A DNA stretch of 64,000 bases, from the NCBI GenBank assembly GCA_025517465.1, contig JAOPKE010000008.1:124001-188000 (forward strand), in the 5' to 3' direction. The notes beneath the pieces were generated by a model. It made no database searches, was not told the DNA's origin, and saw only the letters and a program-made list of their open reading frames with translations. Below are positions 40,749 to 49,418 of the stretch, piece by piece (the stretch's first letter is position 1; every line of letters begins with the position of its first letter). Both the position numbers and the translations under genes were made by a program. The stretch is from Halobacteria archaeon HArc-gm2 (lineage in GTDB: Archaea; Halobacteriota; Halobacteria; Halobacteriales; Haloarculaceae).

Positions 40749-42641
40749 CGACGGCGGCGTCGAGGAGCCGTAGTGATTGTTCTCGAACTCGACGTTCTGC
40801 CAGCTGGTGGTGTGGACCTGGATGATGGCCTCGTCGGTCCAGCCGTCGGGGGTGCTCCGGGGTTCCTCGGGGTTGTAGAACCAGTTGTCGTGGACGTACG
40901 CTCCGTCGGAGGGGACGCCGCGGATGGCCACCGCCGGCGCGTTCTTGTCCTTCCGGTCCTGGTCGACGACCTCGACGGTGTTGTTGTAGATCTCGATCCG
41001 GTCGCCGCCGGGCTTGTGCTGGTCGAAGACGTGAGAGATAGCCTTCCCGGTGACGTGGTTGTAGCGGGCCGTGTAGTCGCCGCCCGTCGACTCGACGCTG
41101 TGGCGGTTGTCGTAGAAGTGGTTGTACTCGACGAGGACGTCGTTCGCGCTCGTCGTCGCCACGCCGTAGCCCGAGCCGTCCTCGGTGTTGGTGTGGAGTT
41201 CGCTGTGGTGGACGTGGGCCGACTGCTGGCACCGGACCGCCGCCCAGCCCCAGCCGTAGGCCTCCACGTTGTCGACCTCACAGCCGCTGCCGGCCAGCGT
41301 CAGGCCCTGTTCGAGGACGCCGCGGTCGTACCAGTCGCGCCGGGGACCCTCGATCCGGAGGCCGGTGACGCGGACGTCGTCGGCCGCTTCGAGCATCGGC
41401 CACGGGTGGCGGTCGGTGTAGAGCCGGCCGCCGGCCGCGCCGTCGATGCCCCGGTCCGAGGCGAGCGTGACGCCGCTCGGGATGGAGAACTCGCTTTCCC
41501 CCATGTAGATGTCGGCGTCGCCGCTGACGTAGACGACGTCACCGGCGCTCGCGCCCTGGAGCGCGTCGTTCAGCTGGGCTTTCGTCGAGACGACGACGTC
41601 GGCCGCGGACTCGGGGACCGTGTTCGCGTATCCCTCGCCGCCGCCGATGACTGGTCCGTCGTTCTCCGGCGGTTCCTCACCGGTGAGCTCGTAGGCCGAA
41701 ACCTCCTCGCCGTCGAGGGTGAGCGTGAACTCGCCCTCCATCGGGGAGAAAGCGGTGACGTCGCCCGTCAGGTCGAAGGTGTCGCCGTATCCGTTCCCGG
41801 TGAGTCCGCTGACCTGGTAGGTGCCGTCGGCGTTCTGCTCGATGGTGTCGTTGTTGGTCTCGGCCGCGAACTTGCTGCCGTCCTCGACGCGCTCGGCGCC
41901 GTCGGTGACGGTGAAGGTGTAGTCGATCTCCGTGGGCGAGACGATGCGCAGGCGCTTCGACTGTTCGGGTTGCTGGCCGGTGAGCTCGTAGGCGGTCATC
42001 TCCTGACCGTCGACGGTGATCGTGTGGTCGCCCTCGAGCGGCGTGAACTCGGTGACGTCGCCGTAGACGGTGAAGGAGTCGCCGTAGCCGTTGCCGGTGA
42101 AGCCGTCGGCGGTGACCGTCCCGTCGTCGTTCTCGGTGATCGAGTCGTTCCGGGTCTCGGCGGCGTTCCGGCTCCCGTCCTCGATGCGCTCGATGTCGTC
42201 GGTCGCCGTGAACTGGTAGTCCACCTCGGTCGGCGAGGTGACGACGATCTCCCGGCCCGTGTCGGGGAACAGCGCCTCGGCCGAGTCACCGAAGCGGACG
42301 TAGGCCCGGCCGTCGATCTCGATGGTCGAGACCCAGCCGGCGTACCTGATAGCGACGTAGCCCTGGTCGACCTCGCCCTCGACGCGGGTGTCGGTCGCGG
42401 TCGAGACGGTGTTCCCGTCGGTCGGGACGACCTCGATGGCCTCCGAGGCCTCGACGACGTAGTGGCAGACCTCCTCGGTGTCGGTCGTGTCCAGCAGCAT
42501 GTACTTCGAGGGGGTGGTCTGGGCGCCGGCGCTCCCGACGCCGAGTAGCGTCGCGGCCGCGGCCGAACCCGTCAGCGTCAGCATACTGCGTCTATCGATT
42601 AATCGCTCCTTACCGGCAGTAGCGTCGTCTTTCTCTGTCAC
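40728..42641 (-). CDS. Tat-exported beta-helix protein with duplicated N-terminal module
   Basis: A 637-residue protein starting at a GTG at 42641, needed to include the Tat motif DRRSMLTLTGSAAAATLLGV. Two homologous segments of about 85 residues follow at about 130-215 and 217-305. They share VSPTEVDYxFTxTD, DDGTV/ADGTY, GNGYGDxFxxxGDVTxFxPxEG and a closing xxYELTG. Residues about 330-637 form a parallel beta-helix with Asn-rich turns (YGVATTSANDVLVEYNHFYDNRHSVES) similar to pectate lyases. It has no lipobox and no anchor, so it is probably secreted. It is convergent with the sulfatase gene. Confidence 0.82.
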   Translation of the reverse strand: MTEKDDATAGKERLIDRRSMLTLTGSAAAATLLGVGSAGAQTTPSKYMLLDTTDTEEVCHYVVEASEAIEVVPTDGNTVSTATDTRVEGEVDQGYVAIRYAGWVSTIEIDGRAYVRFGDSAEALFPDTGREIVVTSPTEVDYQFTATDDIERIEDGSRNAAETRNDSITENDDGTVTADGFTGNGYGDSFTVYGDVTEFTPLEGDHTITVDGQEMTAYELTGQQPEQSKRLRIVSPTEIDYTFTVTDGAERVEDGSKFAAETNNDTIEQNADGTYQVSGLTGNGYGDTFDLTGDVTAFSPMEGEFTLTLDGEEVSAYELTGEEPPENDGPVIGGGEGYANTVPESAADVVVSTKAQLNDALQGASAGDVVYVSGDADIYMGESEFSIPSGVTLASDRGIDGAAGGRLYTDRHPWPMLEAADDVRVTGLRIEGPRRDWYDRGVLEQGLTLAGSGCEVDNVEAYGWGWAAVRCQQSAHVHHSELHTNTEDGSGYGVATTSANDVLVEYNHFYDNRHSVESTGGDYTARYNHVTGKAISHVFDQHKPGGDRIEIYNNTVEVVDQDRKDKNAPAVAIRGVPSDGAYVHDNWFYNPEEPRSTPDGWTDEAIIQVHTTSWQNVEFENNHYGSSTPPSSDIGCP

Positions 42642-42897
42642 TGTACCCGGCTTTCTCTGGAGTTTTAGGTTAAGTGTTGTCGCGAGTAACTGGCTGAAAC
42701 CTCCCTGATTGGCGTCGGTTACGTCCCGGGAGGGACCAGTTACACCGAGTTAGTTACCAGGTAGAGGCGAACTCCTCGTCCGAAAGGGCGGATAAAGAGC
42801 CACTCTGATAACAAGAAGAGGGTAGTACGGTCCGCTTACCAGGCCGTAACGCGTTAATACTGGCCACGCGCGTCCCGGACGGTAGCCCGTTGAGAGC

Positions 42898-44400
42898 CTA
42901 CGAGACGATCAGCCGGACGCCGCGTTCGACCGGGTCCGGCAACAGTTCCGCGGCTTCGAGCAGTTCCTCGGCGTCGAGGGCGCCGGTGCCGAGCGCGACG
43001 GCGGCGAACGCGAGGAAGCCGACGGCGGGGACGACGGCGAACGCGACGAGCGTGTTCGAGACGAGCGCGTCGAGCCCGACGATCAGCGGCGCGCCGACGG
43101 CGACCGTCGCGAGGAGTCTGGCCGGTCGCAGCCCCGAGAGCGGGTCGTAGCCGAGGTAGCGAGCGCAGGCGACCTGGAGGACGAACATCGACCCGTAGCC
43201 GATACTCGTCGCGGCGGCGGCCCCTGACATGCCGTACAGGGGGATCAGGGCGTAGTTCAGGCCGGCGTTGACGGCGGCCGCCCCGCCGGTGGCGACGATG
43301 AGCGGCCGGAGGTTCCCGTTGGCCTGGTTGATCCCGTACAGCGGCCGGGCGAGCGCGAAGCCGAGGGCGCCCGGCAACAGCAGCGTCAGCGGCTCCAGCA
43401 GGACGACGAACGCCTGGCCGTAGTAGAACGGGACGAATCGGTCGGCCAGCGCGTAGACGCCGATGGCCAGCAGCGCCGTCAGCAGGAACGCGTAGCGCGT
43501 GACCCTGGTGGCCAGCTCTGAGATGGCCTCACGCCGGTCGTTCGACCAGAGGTTCGACGTCGAGTGGAGCAACAGCGTCTGCAGCGAGATCGGGACGAGC
43601 CACATGTACTCGGCCAGCGCCAGCGCCGCCTTGTAGTAGCCCGTCTGCGCGCTGTTACCCAGGAGCCGGAGCATCACGATGTCCACGTGGAACAGCGACA
43701 TGAGCAACAGGACGAGGACGATGTTGAGCCCGTTGAACGACAGCAGCTCACGCCGCGGAAAGGAGGGCGCACTCGACCGAAGGACGCGGGGGATCGAGAC
43801 GTGTCGCGAGAGGACGAACCCGCCGACGACGGCCGTGAGCGCGGAGGCGGCGATCTTGCCGATCAGGAAACCCGCGACGCCGTAGCCGATCCACGCCAGC
43901 CCCAGGCTGACGCCGAGCCAGGTGAGCTTCCCGGTCACGACCAGCGACTCGGAGTACTTCTCGAGGCCGACGCCCATCAGCGACCGCCGGACGAACGCCC
44001 GGAGCTGTGCCGCGACCACCAGCCCCGCGAGCAGGTAGAAGTACGTCCTGAACCGGGGCGAGAGCAGGCCGTCGACCAGCCCGAACCAGGTGGCGCCCGC
44101 GAGGAGGACGCTGCCGACCAGCGCGAGCGCGACGGCGAGTTTCCCGTAGAAGCCCAGCACCTGCTCGCGCCACCCCGCGACGTCGCGCTCCTCGGCGACG
44201 AACTTCTGGACCCCCTCGGTGACCCCGGAGCTCACCAGGATCATCAGCATGGAGAACGTCGACATGAGGAAGGCGTAGTCGCCGTACCCGTCGGCGCCCA
44301 GTGCGCGGACGACGAAGGGCAGGGAGAGCACGCCGACGAACGAGACCAGTATCTTGGCGTTCAGGATCGAGAGGAAGCCGCTGGTCAGTTTGCGATTCAT
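42898..44400 (-). CDS. Oligosaccharide flippase (MATE-like, Wzx/polysaccharide biosynthesis family)
   Basis: A 500-residue protein starting at the ATG at 44400; the longer frame adds an arginine-rich non-membrane leader. It begins LTSGFLSILNAKILVSFVGVLSLPFVVRALGADGYGDYAFLMS, the typical Wzx start with the conserved Gly-Tyr-Gly turn, and has about fourteen membrane helices across its length. Such proteins move lipid-linked oligosaccharides across the membrane for N-glycosylation or capsule export. It closes the surface-glycan cluster on the right and is transcribed toward it. Confidence 0.92.
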   Translation of the reverse strand: MNRKLTSGFLSILNAKILVSFVGVLSLPFVVRALGADGYGDYAFLMSTFSMLMILVSSGVTEGVQKFVAEERDVAGWREQVLGFYGKLAVALALVGSVLLAGATWFGLVDGLLSPRFRTYFYLLAGLVVAAQLRAFVRRSLMGVGLEKYSESLVVTGKLTWLGVSLGLAWIGYGVAGFLIGKIAASALTAVVGGFVLSRHVSIPRVLRSSAPSFPRRELLSFNGLNIVLVLLLMSLFHVDIVMLRLLGNSAQTGYYKAALALAEYMWLVPISLQTLLLHSTSNLWSNDRREAISELATRVTRYAFLLTALLAIGVYALADRFVPFYYGQAFVVLLEPLTLLLPGALGFALARPLYGINQANGNLRPLIVATGGAAAVNAGLNYALIPLYGMSGAAAATSIGYGSMFVLQVACARYLGYDPLSGLRPARLLATVAVGAPLIVGLDALVSNTLVAFAVVPAVGFLAFAAVALGTGALDAEELLEAAELLPDPVERGVRLIVS

Positions 44401-44580
44401 CGCCGTCTGCGCCCCGCTCGGCCCCGAATCGATCCGACGCTGTCCTGCCCGGTGCGGCCGGGCGCACGCGCTCGCGACGCGACCGCTGGTAGCCCCGTCG
44501 AGACGATCGGCAGTCCCATCGCTCCGATCCGTGCACGGCCCGGGCAAGGTAATACGGCGTCTACCAGTGAGACACGCGCC

Positions 44581-44838
44581 TCATTCCGCCTCGACGGTCG
44601 CCGTGATCGCGACGGCGTCCGCGTCCGACCGCTCGACGGAGACGCGACAGTCGGCGTACTCGAAGCTGAGCGCCAGCGGTTCGGCGCGTCCGGACGGGCG
44701 GGGCGCGAGGAGCGCGTCGAGAGCCTCCGGGTCGATCGTCCGGAACAGCGGCGGCAGGTCCATCTCGTCGCGCGACGTCGCGTCGGCGACCGTCTCGATC
44801 ACGGCCCGGCTGATCGCCTGTTCGTCCCCCAGTGTCAT
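44581..44838 (-). CDS. HalOD1 output domain protein
   Basis: An 85-residue protein; the ATG at 44838 was preferred to a GTG eight codons earlier. It shows the compact HalOD1 pattern: AISRAVIETVADATSRDEMDLPPLFRTIDPEALDALL, then a beta-hairpin LALSFEYADCRVSVE, and a final strand. HalOD1 is a haloarchaeal output domain found alone or in signalling proteins; its partner is unknown. It lies beside the bat-type regulator, about 110 bases away on the same strand, so they may act together. Confidence 0.85.
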   Translation of the reverse strand: MTLGDEQAISRAVIETVADATSRDEMDLPPLFRTIDPEALDALLAPRPSGRAEPLALSFEYADCRVSVERSDADAVAITATVEAE

Positions 44839-44946
44839 CACCGTTCGTCGTCGCTCGCTCACGGTGCTATCACGACAGTGTGTTGCGCGTCGTCCCGGAT
44901 AGCGGCTGTTTGTACGTCTGTAGAATCGGGTCGCCCCGGGGGGGTG

Positions 44947-46890
44947 CTATCGCCGACGGGCACCGCCGTCGTCGTCGAATATCGGCGTCAGGAGCTTGCG
45001 GAGACTGTCCCGGAGGTGGCGGTTGAACGTCGGCTGGCTGACGTCGAGGCGCTCGCCGACCTCCTGGCCGGAGCGCTCCCGGGGCCACTCGAAGTAGCCG
45101 CTCAGGTAGGCCATCTGGAGCGCGTCCCACTGGCGGTCGGTGAGCCGCTCGCGCAGCGCCGCCCGGAAGTCCGCCCGGGTCGTCGACTCGGCCTCGACCT
45201 CGCGACGGGCCACCAGGTCGGTCCCGGGGTATCGGTCCCGGACCATGCCGACGAACGAGGCGACGTCGGTCCCCGGGGGAAGTCGGACGACTGCGCGGCC
45301 GCCCTCGCCGTCGGGCGCCACCGACTTCGGGACGACCGCGTGGTCGAGCAACGTGCCGAGCAGTCCCTCGCCGTCGACGACCGCGTCGTAGGTCACCTCG
45401 CCGTCCCGCTCGGCGACCAGGGAGAGCGAGGCGAACGCGCCGACCGCCGCCGCGGCCGTCTCGACCCGTTCGGGTGTCACCCCCTCGACGGTGAGAAACA
45501 CGCCCAGTCGACCGGCCGTCTCGCCGTCCGCGTCCTGTTCCGGCACGACGCCGTCCACCTGGACCGTCTCGCCCGTCCGGACGGCGAAGTCGACGAAGGG
45601 GTCGCCGTCGGGGAGGGCGAGTGCGAGTTCGGTCGCCCGGCCGCTGACGAGGGCCCGGCGCCGGTCCATCGCGTTGCAGGCGAAGGCGACCGCCCGCCCG
45701 ACGTCGGCGAGCACCGACTGCGCCCGGTCGTCGAAGGCCCCCGGTTCGTCGCCGTAGACGGACACCACCCCGTAGGAGACGCCCTCGTAGACGAGGGGCA
45801 CCGCGACGACGGCGTCGAACCCGCGGTCGCGGGCCGCCCCTCGCCAGTCGGCGTCGTCGGTCGCCGCGCCGACGTCGTCGACGACCTGCACCGAACCGGT
45901 TGCCGCCGCGCGGCCCGCCGGTTCCGCCGCCAGATCGGCCGTCGCGGCGACTGGCACGTCGTCCGGGTACGACGCAGACTCCCCGGCCGTCGCTCTCGGG
46001 GTGAGTCGGTCGCTCGTCGCGTTCGTCTCCCCGACCCAGGCGAAGCGCCAGCCCGGGACGTCGGTCAGGGCGTCGCAGACTTCACAGTCGACCGCCTCGC
46101 GGGCCGACGCCGTCACCAGGGCCGCGATCACGTCCCCCACGAGTTGCCGGTACGACCGGGCACTGACCCGACGCTCGCGCTGGGCGCGGACGGCGTCGAT
46201 CTGGCGGTCCACGGTCGCCTCGGTCGGGCCGTCGGCCAGGAACTCGTCCGGGGGGACGTAGAACGCGTTCGGACAGACCGCCCCGTCGGCGACCAGTCTG
46301 GGATGGGTCCGGACGACGTCCCGCAACACGGCCGGCGGAAACTGGCCGCGGTCGTACTGGCAGAGGCCGGTCATCGGCACGTCCGACCAGAAGTCGTTGA
46401 GCGTCGCCTCGTACTCGACGAGCGCGTCGGCGACCGCGCCGCGCTCGCCACCGGCCGCCCACGTCATCTCGGCGGTGAACCTGACGTGGTCGTACCCCCC
46501 GTTCTCGACGGCGTCGGACACTGTCTCGTCCAGGAACTCGATCGTCTCCGCCGGGTCGAACGACCCGCCAGAGCGGTAGACGTCGTCCGTCGAGTGGAAG
46601 GTGAGTTGCCCCGTCTCTCGGGCCGCCGCGACGGCGAGTCCCGCCCGTTCCATCGCCGCGACGACGTCGGCCGTCGCGGTGTCGTCGACGACGTAGAGGC
46701 ACCGGTCGCCGCGTTCCAGGCCCGCGCGGACGAACGGGACGGCGGCCCCGAACTGCTCGTCCCGGCTCTCGTAGAGGAGGGCCGCGTGGTTGGCCGGGCC
46801 GCCGTGGTCGAACGCGGCGTCGATCCGCCGCTGCTCGGCGCCCAGGAGGTCACCACCGCCGCTGGCGTCGGATCCGAGAGGGTGTTGCAT
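44947..46890 (-). CDS. MEDS-GAF-bat type HTH transcriptional regulator
   Basis: A 647-residue protein starting at the ATG at 46890. Residues about 35-190 form a MEDS/DcmR-like sensory domain (HAALLYESRDEQFGAAVPFVRAGL). A GAF domain with several Cys (EAVDCEVCDALTDVPGWRFAWVGE) spans about 245-400. A bacterioopsin-activator GAF-like region spans about 410-560. The C-terminal HTH-10 domain (LTDRQWDALQMAYLSGYFEWPRERSGQEVGERL then SQPTFNRHLRDSLRKLL) is at about 585-640. Such proteins sense redox, light or small molecules and activate transcription. Targets are not visible; nearby HalOD1 and HalX genes suggest a regulatory group. Confidence 0.92.
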   Translation of the reverse strand: MQHPLGSDASGGGDLLGAEQRRIDAAFDHGGPANHAALLYESRDEQFGAAVPFVRAGLERGDRCLYVVDDTATADVVAAMERAGLAVAAARETGQLTFHSTDDVYRSGGSFDPAETIEFLDETVSDAVENGGYDHVRFTAEMTWAAGGERGAVADALVEYEATLNDFWSDVPMTGLCQYDRGQFPPAVLRDVVRTHPRLVADGAVCPNAFYVPPDEFLADGPTEATVDRQIDAVRAQRERRVSARSYRQLVGDVIAALVTASAREAVDCEVCDALTDVPGWRFAWVGETNATSDRLTPRATAGESASYPDDVPVAATADLAAEPAGRAAATGSVQVVDDVGAATDDADWRGAARDRGFDAVVAVPLVYEGVSYGVVSVYGDEPGAFDDRAQSVLADVGRAVAFACNAMDRRRALVSGRATELALALPDGDPFVDFAVRTGETVQVDGVVPEQDADGETAGRLGVFLTVEGVTPERVETAAAAVGAFASLSLVAERDGEVTYDAVVDGEGLLGTLLDHAVVPKSVAPDGEGGRAVVRLPPGTDVASFVGMVRDRYPGTDLVARREVEAESTTRADFRAALRERLTDRQWDALQMAYLSGYFEWPRERSGQEVGERLDVSQPTFNRHLRDSLRKLLTPIFDDDGGARRR

Positions 46891-47249
46891 TGGAGAGTCG
46901 CTCGTCGTCGCGGTCACGCTCGATGGTCGGTGACGGCCCTTCCGTTCCTCCCCTCCCCGGGCCACCGATTTCACCGGCGACGACCGACAACGCGCGTACG
47001 AAGTGCGTATGCGATACGAAGTGAAGGGGGCATGGCCTAGCTCTTTAGGTACCCCAGTCGGCAGCGGTCGGGACCGACCGCCAGCAGGCGACGATTCACC
47101 GTTCCTCGCACCGTACGCACTCGAAAATTACCGAGGACCCCGCCGGTTCAGCGACCAGGCCGGCCGCGCCACGGGCGGTCGGACGAACCCGGATCGTGGT
47201 GTCGGTTGTACGCCCGTACAGTCGTTCGACGGCACCGGTCACGTCGAAC
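46891..47249. other. Spacer between the bat-type regulator and hairpin array 2
   Basis: About 360 bases with no convincing gene. It must contain the promoter of the bat-type gene. Near 47032 GGCCTAG and GTACC tracts occur but no element was recognised. Confidence 0.35.
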
Positions 47250-47764
47250 ACCGGCAGACTCGCTGCACTCGTCTCCCGAGCCCCGACTCGCCATGCTCGT
47301 CGGGACGCCATCGGATTCGCGCTGCTCATCCGATGAGCCCTGTCTCGCTACGCTCGACAGGACGCCGATAGACTCACTCCGTTCGTCTATCGAGCCCTCT
47401 CGCTACGCTCGACAGGACGCCGATAGACTCACTCCGTTCGTCTATCGAGCCCACGCTCGCTTCGTTCGCGTGGACGCCCATAGACTCACTCCGCTCGTCT
47501 CCCGAGCCCCGACTCGCCATGCTCGTCGGGACGCCCATAGACTCACTCCGTTCGTCTATCGAGCCCCGACTCGCCATGCTCGTCGGGACGCCATCGGATT
47601 CGCGCTGCTCATCCGATGAGCCCTGTCTCGCTACGCTCGACAGGACGCCGATAGACTCACTCCGTTCGTCTATCGAGCCCACGCTCGCTTCGTTCGCGTG
47701 GACGCCCTGAGACTCCCTGCGCTCGTCTCCCGAGCCCCGACTCGCCATGCTCGTCGGGACGCCG
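47250..47764. repeat. Array of about eighteen short hairpins with variable stems (array 2)
   Basis: The same family as array 1 in inverse orientation. Stems include CCCGAC/GTCGGG, ATCGGAT/ATCCGAT, CCTGTC/GACAGG, GATAGAC/GTCTATC and CCACGC/GCGTGG around 11-nt loops such as TCGCTACGCTC or TCACTCCGTTC. Linkers alternate GAGC and GACGCC. Individual units recur several times in different order (for example the CCCGAC unit four times, the GATAGAC unit three times), so the array grows by duplication and shuffling. One unit near 47396 is truncated. The array ends about 25 bases before the HalX gene stop. Confidence 0.85.
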
Positions 47765-47787
47765 GTGAAAAGGGACAACCGACAGTA

Positions 47788-48372
47788 TCAGTCCCGGGAC
47801 AGCGCGACCTCGAAGGCGTCGCCGTCTTCCAGCGAGTCGCCGACGTCGTCGAGTTCCTCGCGAAGCCGGGCGAGTTGCTCCTCGACGGAGGCCAGTTCGT
47901 CGGCGGTCGCGTCAGTGCCCGTCACGAGTTCGGCGTAGCGCTCCGAGAGCGAGTAGTACGTCGCGAGCGTCCGGTCGTACCGGCCGCGGCGGTGGAGCCA
48001 GCGGACCGTGGTCCGGAGCGTCTGGTCGTCGATCGGGTTCTCGACGACCCCGTCACACCGGTCGCGGAGCGACTCGGCGACGGGCGCGTCGGCGATGGCC
48101 GCGACCTGAAAGCGACAGTCGCGCTCCGTGCCCGTCTCGACCAGGCGGTCGAGGGCGAACTCGTCGCTCGTCTCGTCGACGACGAGGACGGTGACGTTGC
48201 CGTCCAGGCTGGCGAGCGCGTCGGACTCGGAGTCGGCCGTCCGGACCGGGTAGTCCTGCCTGAGCACCGACGCCAGCCGCGCCCGCTCGGTCCCGTCGGT
48301 CACACACACCAGCACCGCGTCGTTCCTCGTACCGATACCGACTTCGGCGTCGTCTAGATATGTCCTGTCCAT
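47788..48372 (-). CDS. HalX-type response regulator with degenerate receiver
   Basis: A 194-residue protein starting at the ATG at 48372. Residues 18-125 resemble a receiver domain (AVLVCVTDGTERARLASVLRQDYPVRTADSESDALASL), with the phospho-acceptor Asp probably in VTVLVVDE. The conserved Lys-Pro is replaced by ENP (VVENPIDDQTLRTTV) and the acidic pair is reduced, so phosphorylation may be altered. Residues 130-194 form a HalX domain (YDRTLATYYSLSERYAELVTG with a coiled-coil tail). It is downstream of the DUF7504-like gene on the same strand. Confidence 0.85.
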   Translation of the reverse strand: MDRTYLDDAEVGIGTRNDAVLVCVTDGTERARLASVLRQDYPVRTADSESDALASLDGNVTVLVVDETSDEFALDRLVETGTERDCRFQVAAIADAPVAESLRDRCDGVVENPIDDQTLRTTVRWLHRRGRYDRTLATYYSLSERYAELVTGTDATADELASVEEQLARLREELDDVGDSLEDGDAFEVALSRD

Positions 48373-48425
48373 AGTCACTCACTCCGGCCTGGGGCCGCCG
48401 CTCGGACCGGCACCAGCGGCCCCGC

Positions 48426-49055
48426 TCACGTCGGACCCCCTGTGGGAGTCCCGGAGCCACCAGGGGGCCGGTTCCGGTCGAACTGGACGACGAGGTCGAA
48501 CAGCGTCGACAGCTTGACGAGCGTCGCCGGGTCGTGGACGTCGGCGTCGACGTGGTAGACGCCGCGGGCGCCGTTGCGTCGCACGCGCGAGAGGACGACG
48601 TGGAGGAAGTCGAAGGCCGTCTCCACGTCGACGTACTCCAGCAGGTCGGTCAGCGAGTAGAAACACATCGCCGTTCCGGCGCCGTGGTCGGCCACCTCGT
48701 CGGCGACGGTCTGGCCGAACGCCTCGACGGGGAGGACGTCGTCGACGTGCGTGACGTCCGAACCCGTCCCAGCGTCGTCGGTGGTGTCCGCGGCGGCCAC
48801 CGACCGCGAGATGCCGTCGGTCGAGACGAACGAGAACGACGTCGACCCGCGCGGGAACGACCGTCGCCACGGCTCCAGGAAGTCCCACGGCGACTTCGAC
48901 ATCGTCACGCCGACGACGTGGTCCGGCGGTGATTCGAGCGATACCAGTAGTTCGGCGAAGAGCGACTCGACGGACTGGCCGACTTCCGGTGCGACGAGGA
49001 GGACGTTCGTCGCGTCGTCGAGGGCCGCCTGGTCGAGGTGGGGGAAGCCGGTCAT
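48426..49055 (-). CDS. DUF7504-like protein (second copy)
   Basis: A 209-residue protein starting at the ATG at 49055. It has a KaiC/RecA-like order of elements. The first strand and loop (NVLLVAPEVGQSVESLFAELL) lack a P-loop lysine. A later segment TAMCFYSLTDLLEYVDVETAFDFLHVVLSRVRRNG matches the Walker B strand and helix of the product of 23424-24008, and GVYHVDADVHDPATLVKLSTLFDLVVQF matches its C-terminal part. It is therefore a probable pseudo-ATPase. It shares a strand with the HalX gene 53 bases downstream, suggesting an operon. Confidence 0.78.
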   Translation of the reverse strand: MTGFPHLDQAALDDATNVLLVAPEVGQSVESLFAELLVSLESPPDHVVGVTMSKSPWDFLEPWRRSFPRGSTSFSFVSTDGISRSVAAADTTDDAGTGSDVTHVDDVLPVEAFGQTVADEVADHGAGTAMCFYSLTDLLEYVDVETAFDFLHVVLSRVRRNGARGVYHVDADVHDPATLVKLSTLFDLVVQFDRNRPPGGSGTPTGGPT

Positions 49056-49100
49056 GCGCCGGGCCACCTGCGTTCGCCCAGTTGGGGCATAATCGTTGTT

Positions 49101-49110
49101 AGGTATAGCA
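49101..49110 (-). promoter_or_regulatory. Probable TATA box for the DUF7504-HalX operon
   Basis: TGCTATACCT on the minus strand, about 46-55 bases before the ATG at 49055, in an AT-rich divergent promoter region shared with the small membrane gene. Confidence 0.45.
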
Positions 49111-49216
49111 TTCTACACCCTCTTAAGTATTTTCTCGGCCGGAGAATCGCACCACTGCAGGGTATTTTATCGTTCAGTGACTGTTTCGATTCGTATTCTT
49201 ACAGTTATTTTTACGG

Positions 49217-49226
49217 TTAAAATATT
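49217..49226 (+). promoter_or_regulatory. Probable TATA box for the 46-residue membrane protein gene
   Basis: TTAAAATATT followed by a second AT-rich box TTTAGATAAAT at 49234-49244, the latter nearer the correct distance for a short leader before 49272/49278. Confidence 0.45.
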
Positions 49227-49277
49227 GTATTTCTTTAGATAAATTGAATGCAGTTGGCATCCACTACCGACATGGAT

Positions 49278-49418
49278 ATGAGCCAGACAGAATCCACGAC
49301 CGCGGCGTTCCTCGAATCGCACCCCAAGCTCCTCGGCGCGCTGTTCATGGCGCTCGTCCTGCTGACCCAGGCCGGCGCGGCGGCAGGTGCCATCGCCGGG
49401 ACGACGGCAGGCCCCTAG
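49278..49418 (+). CDS. 46-residue single-helix membrane protein, DUF7503-like
   Basis: ATG at 49278 (an ATG two codons upstream is possible) reads STTAAFLESHPKLLGALF, then a hydrophobic helix MALVLLTQAGAAAGAIAG, and ends in GTTAGP with TAG at 49416-49418. The pattern of short polar start, Pro-containing turn, one helix and a Gly-rich end fits the DUF7503 family of haloarchaeal micro-membrane proteins. The stop codon overlaps the stop of the convergent CHAT gene by two bases. An upstream AT-rich promoter supports expression. Function unknown; a partner or regulator of the CHAT protease is inferred from position. Confidence 0.75.
   Translation: MSQTESTTAAFLESHPKLLGALFMALVLLTQAGAAAGAIAGTTAGP

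Noticed and set aside
43564-47040. 1158-codon plus-strand frame opposite the flippase and bat-type genes
   Set aside because: Antisense shadow; real domains lie on the minus strand.
47250-47764. CRISPR array
   Set aside because: Same reasoning; unit spacing is too short and the units themselves are shuffled copies.
47206-47778. Open frames of about 135 codons on both strands through array 2
   Set aside because: Same reason as array 1: both strands are open and the sequence is a repeat array.
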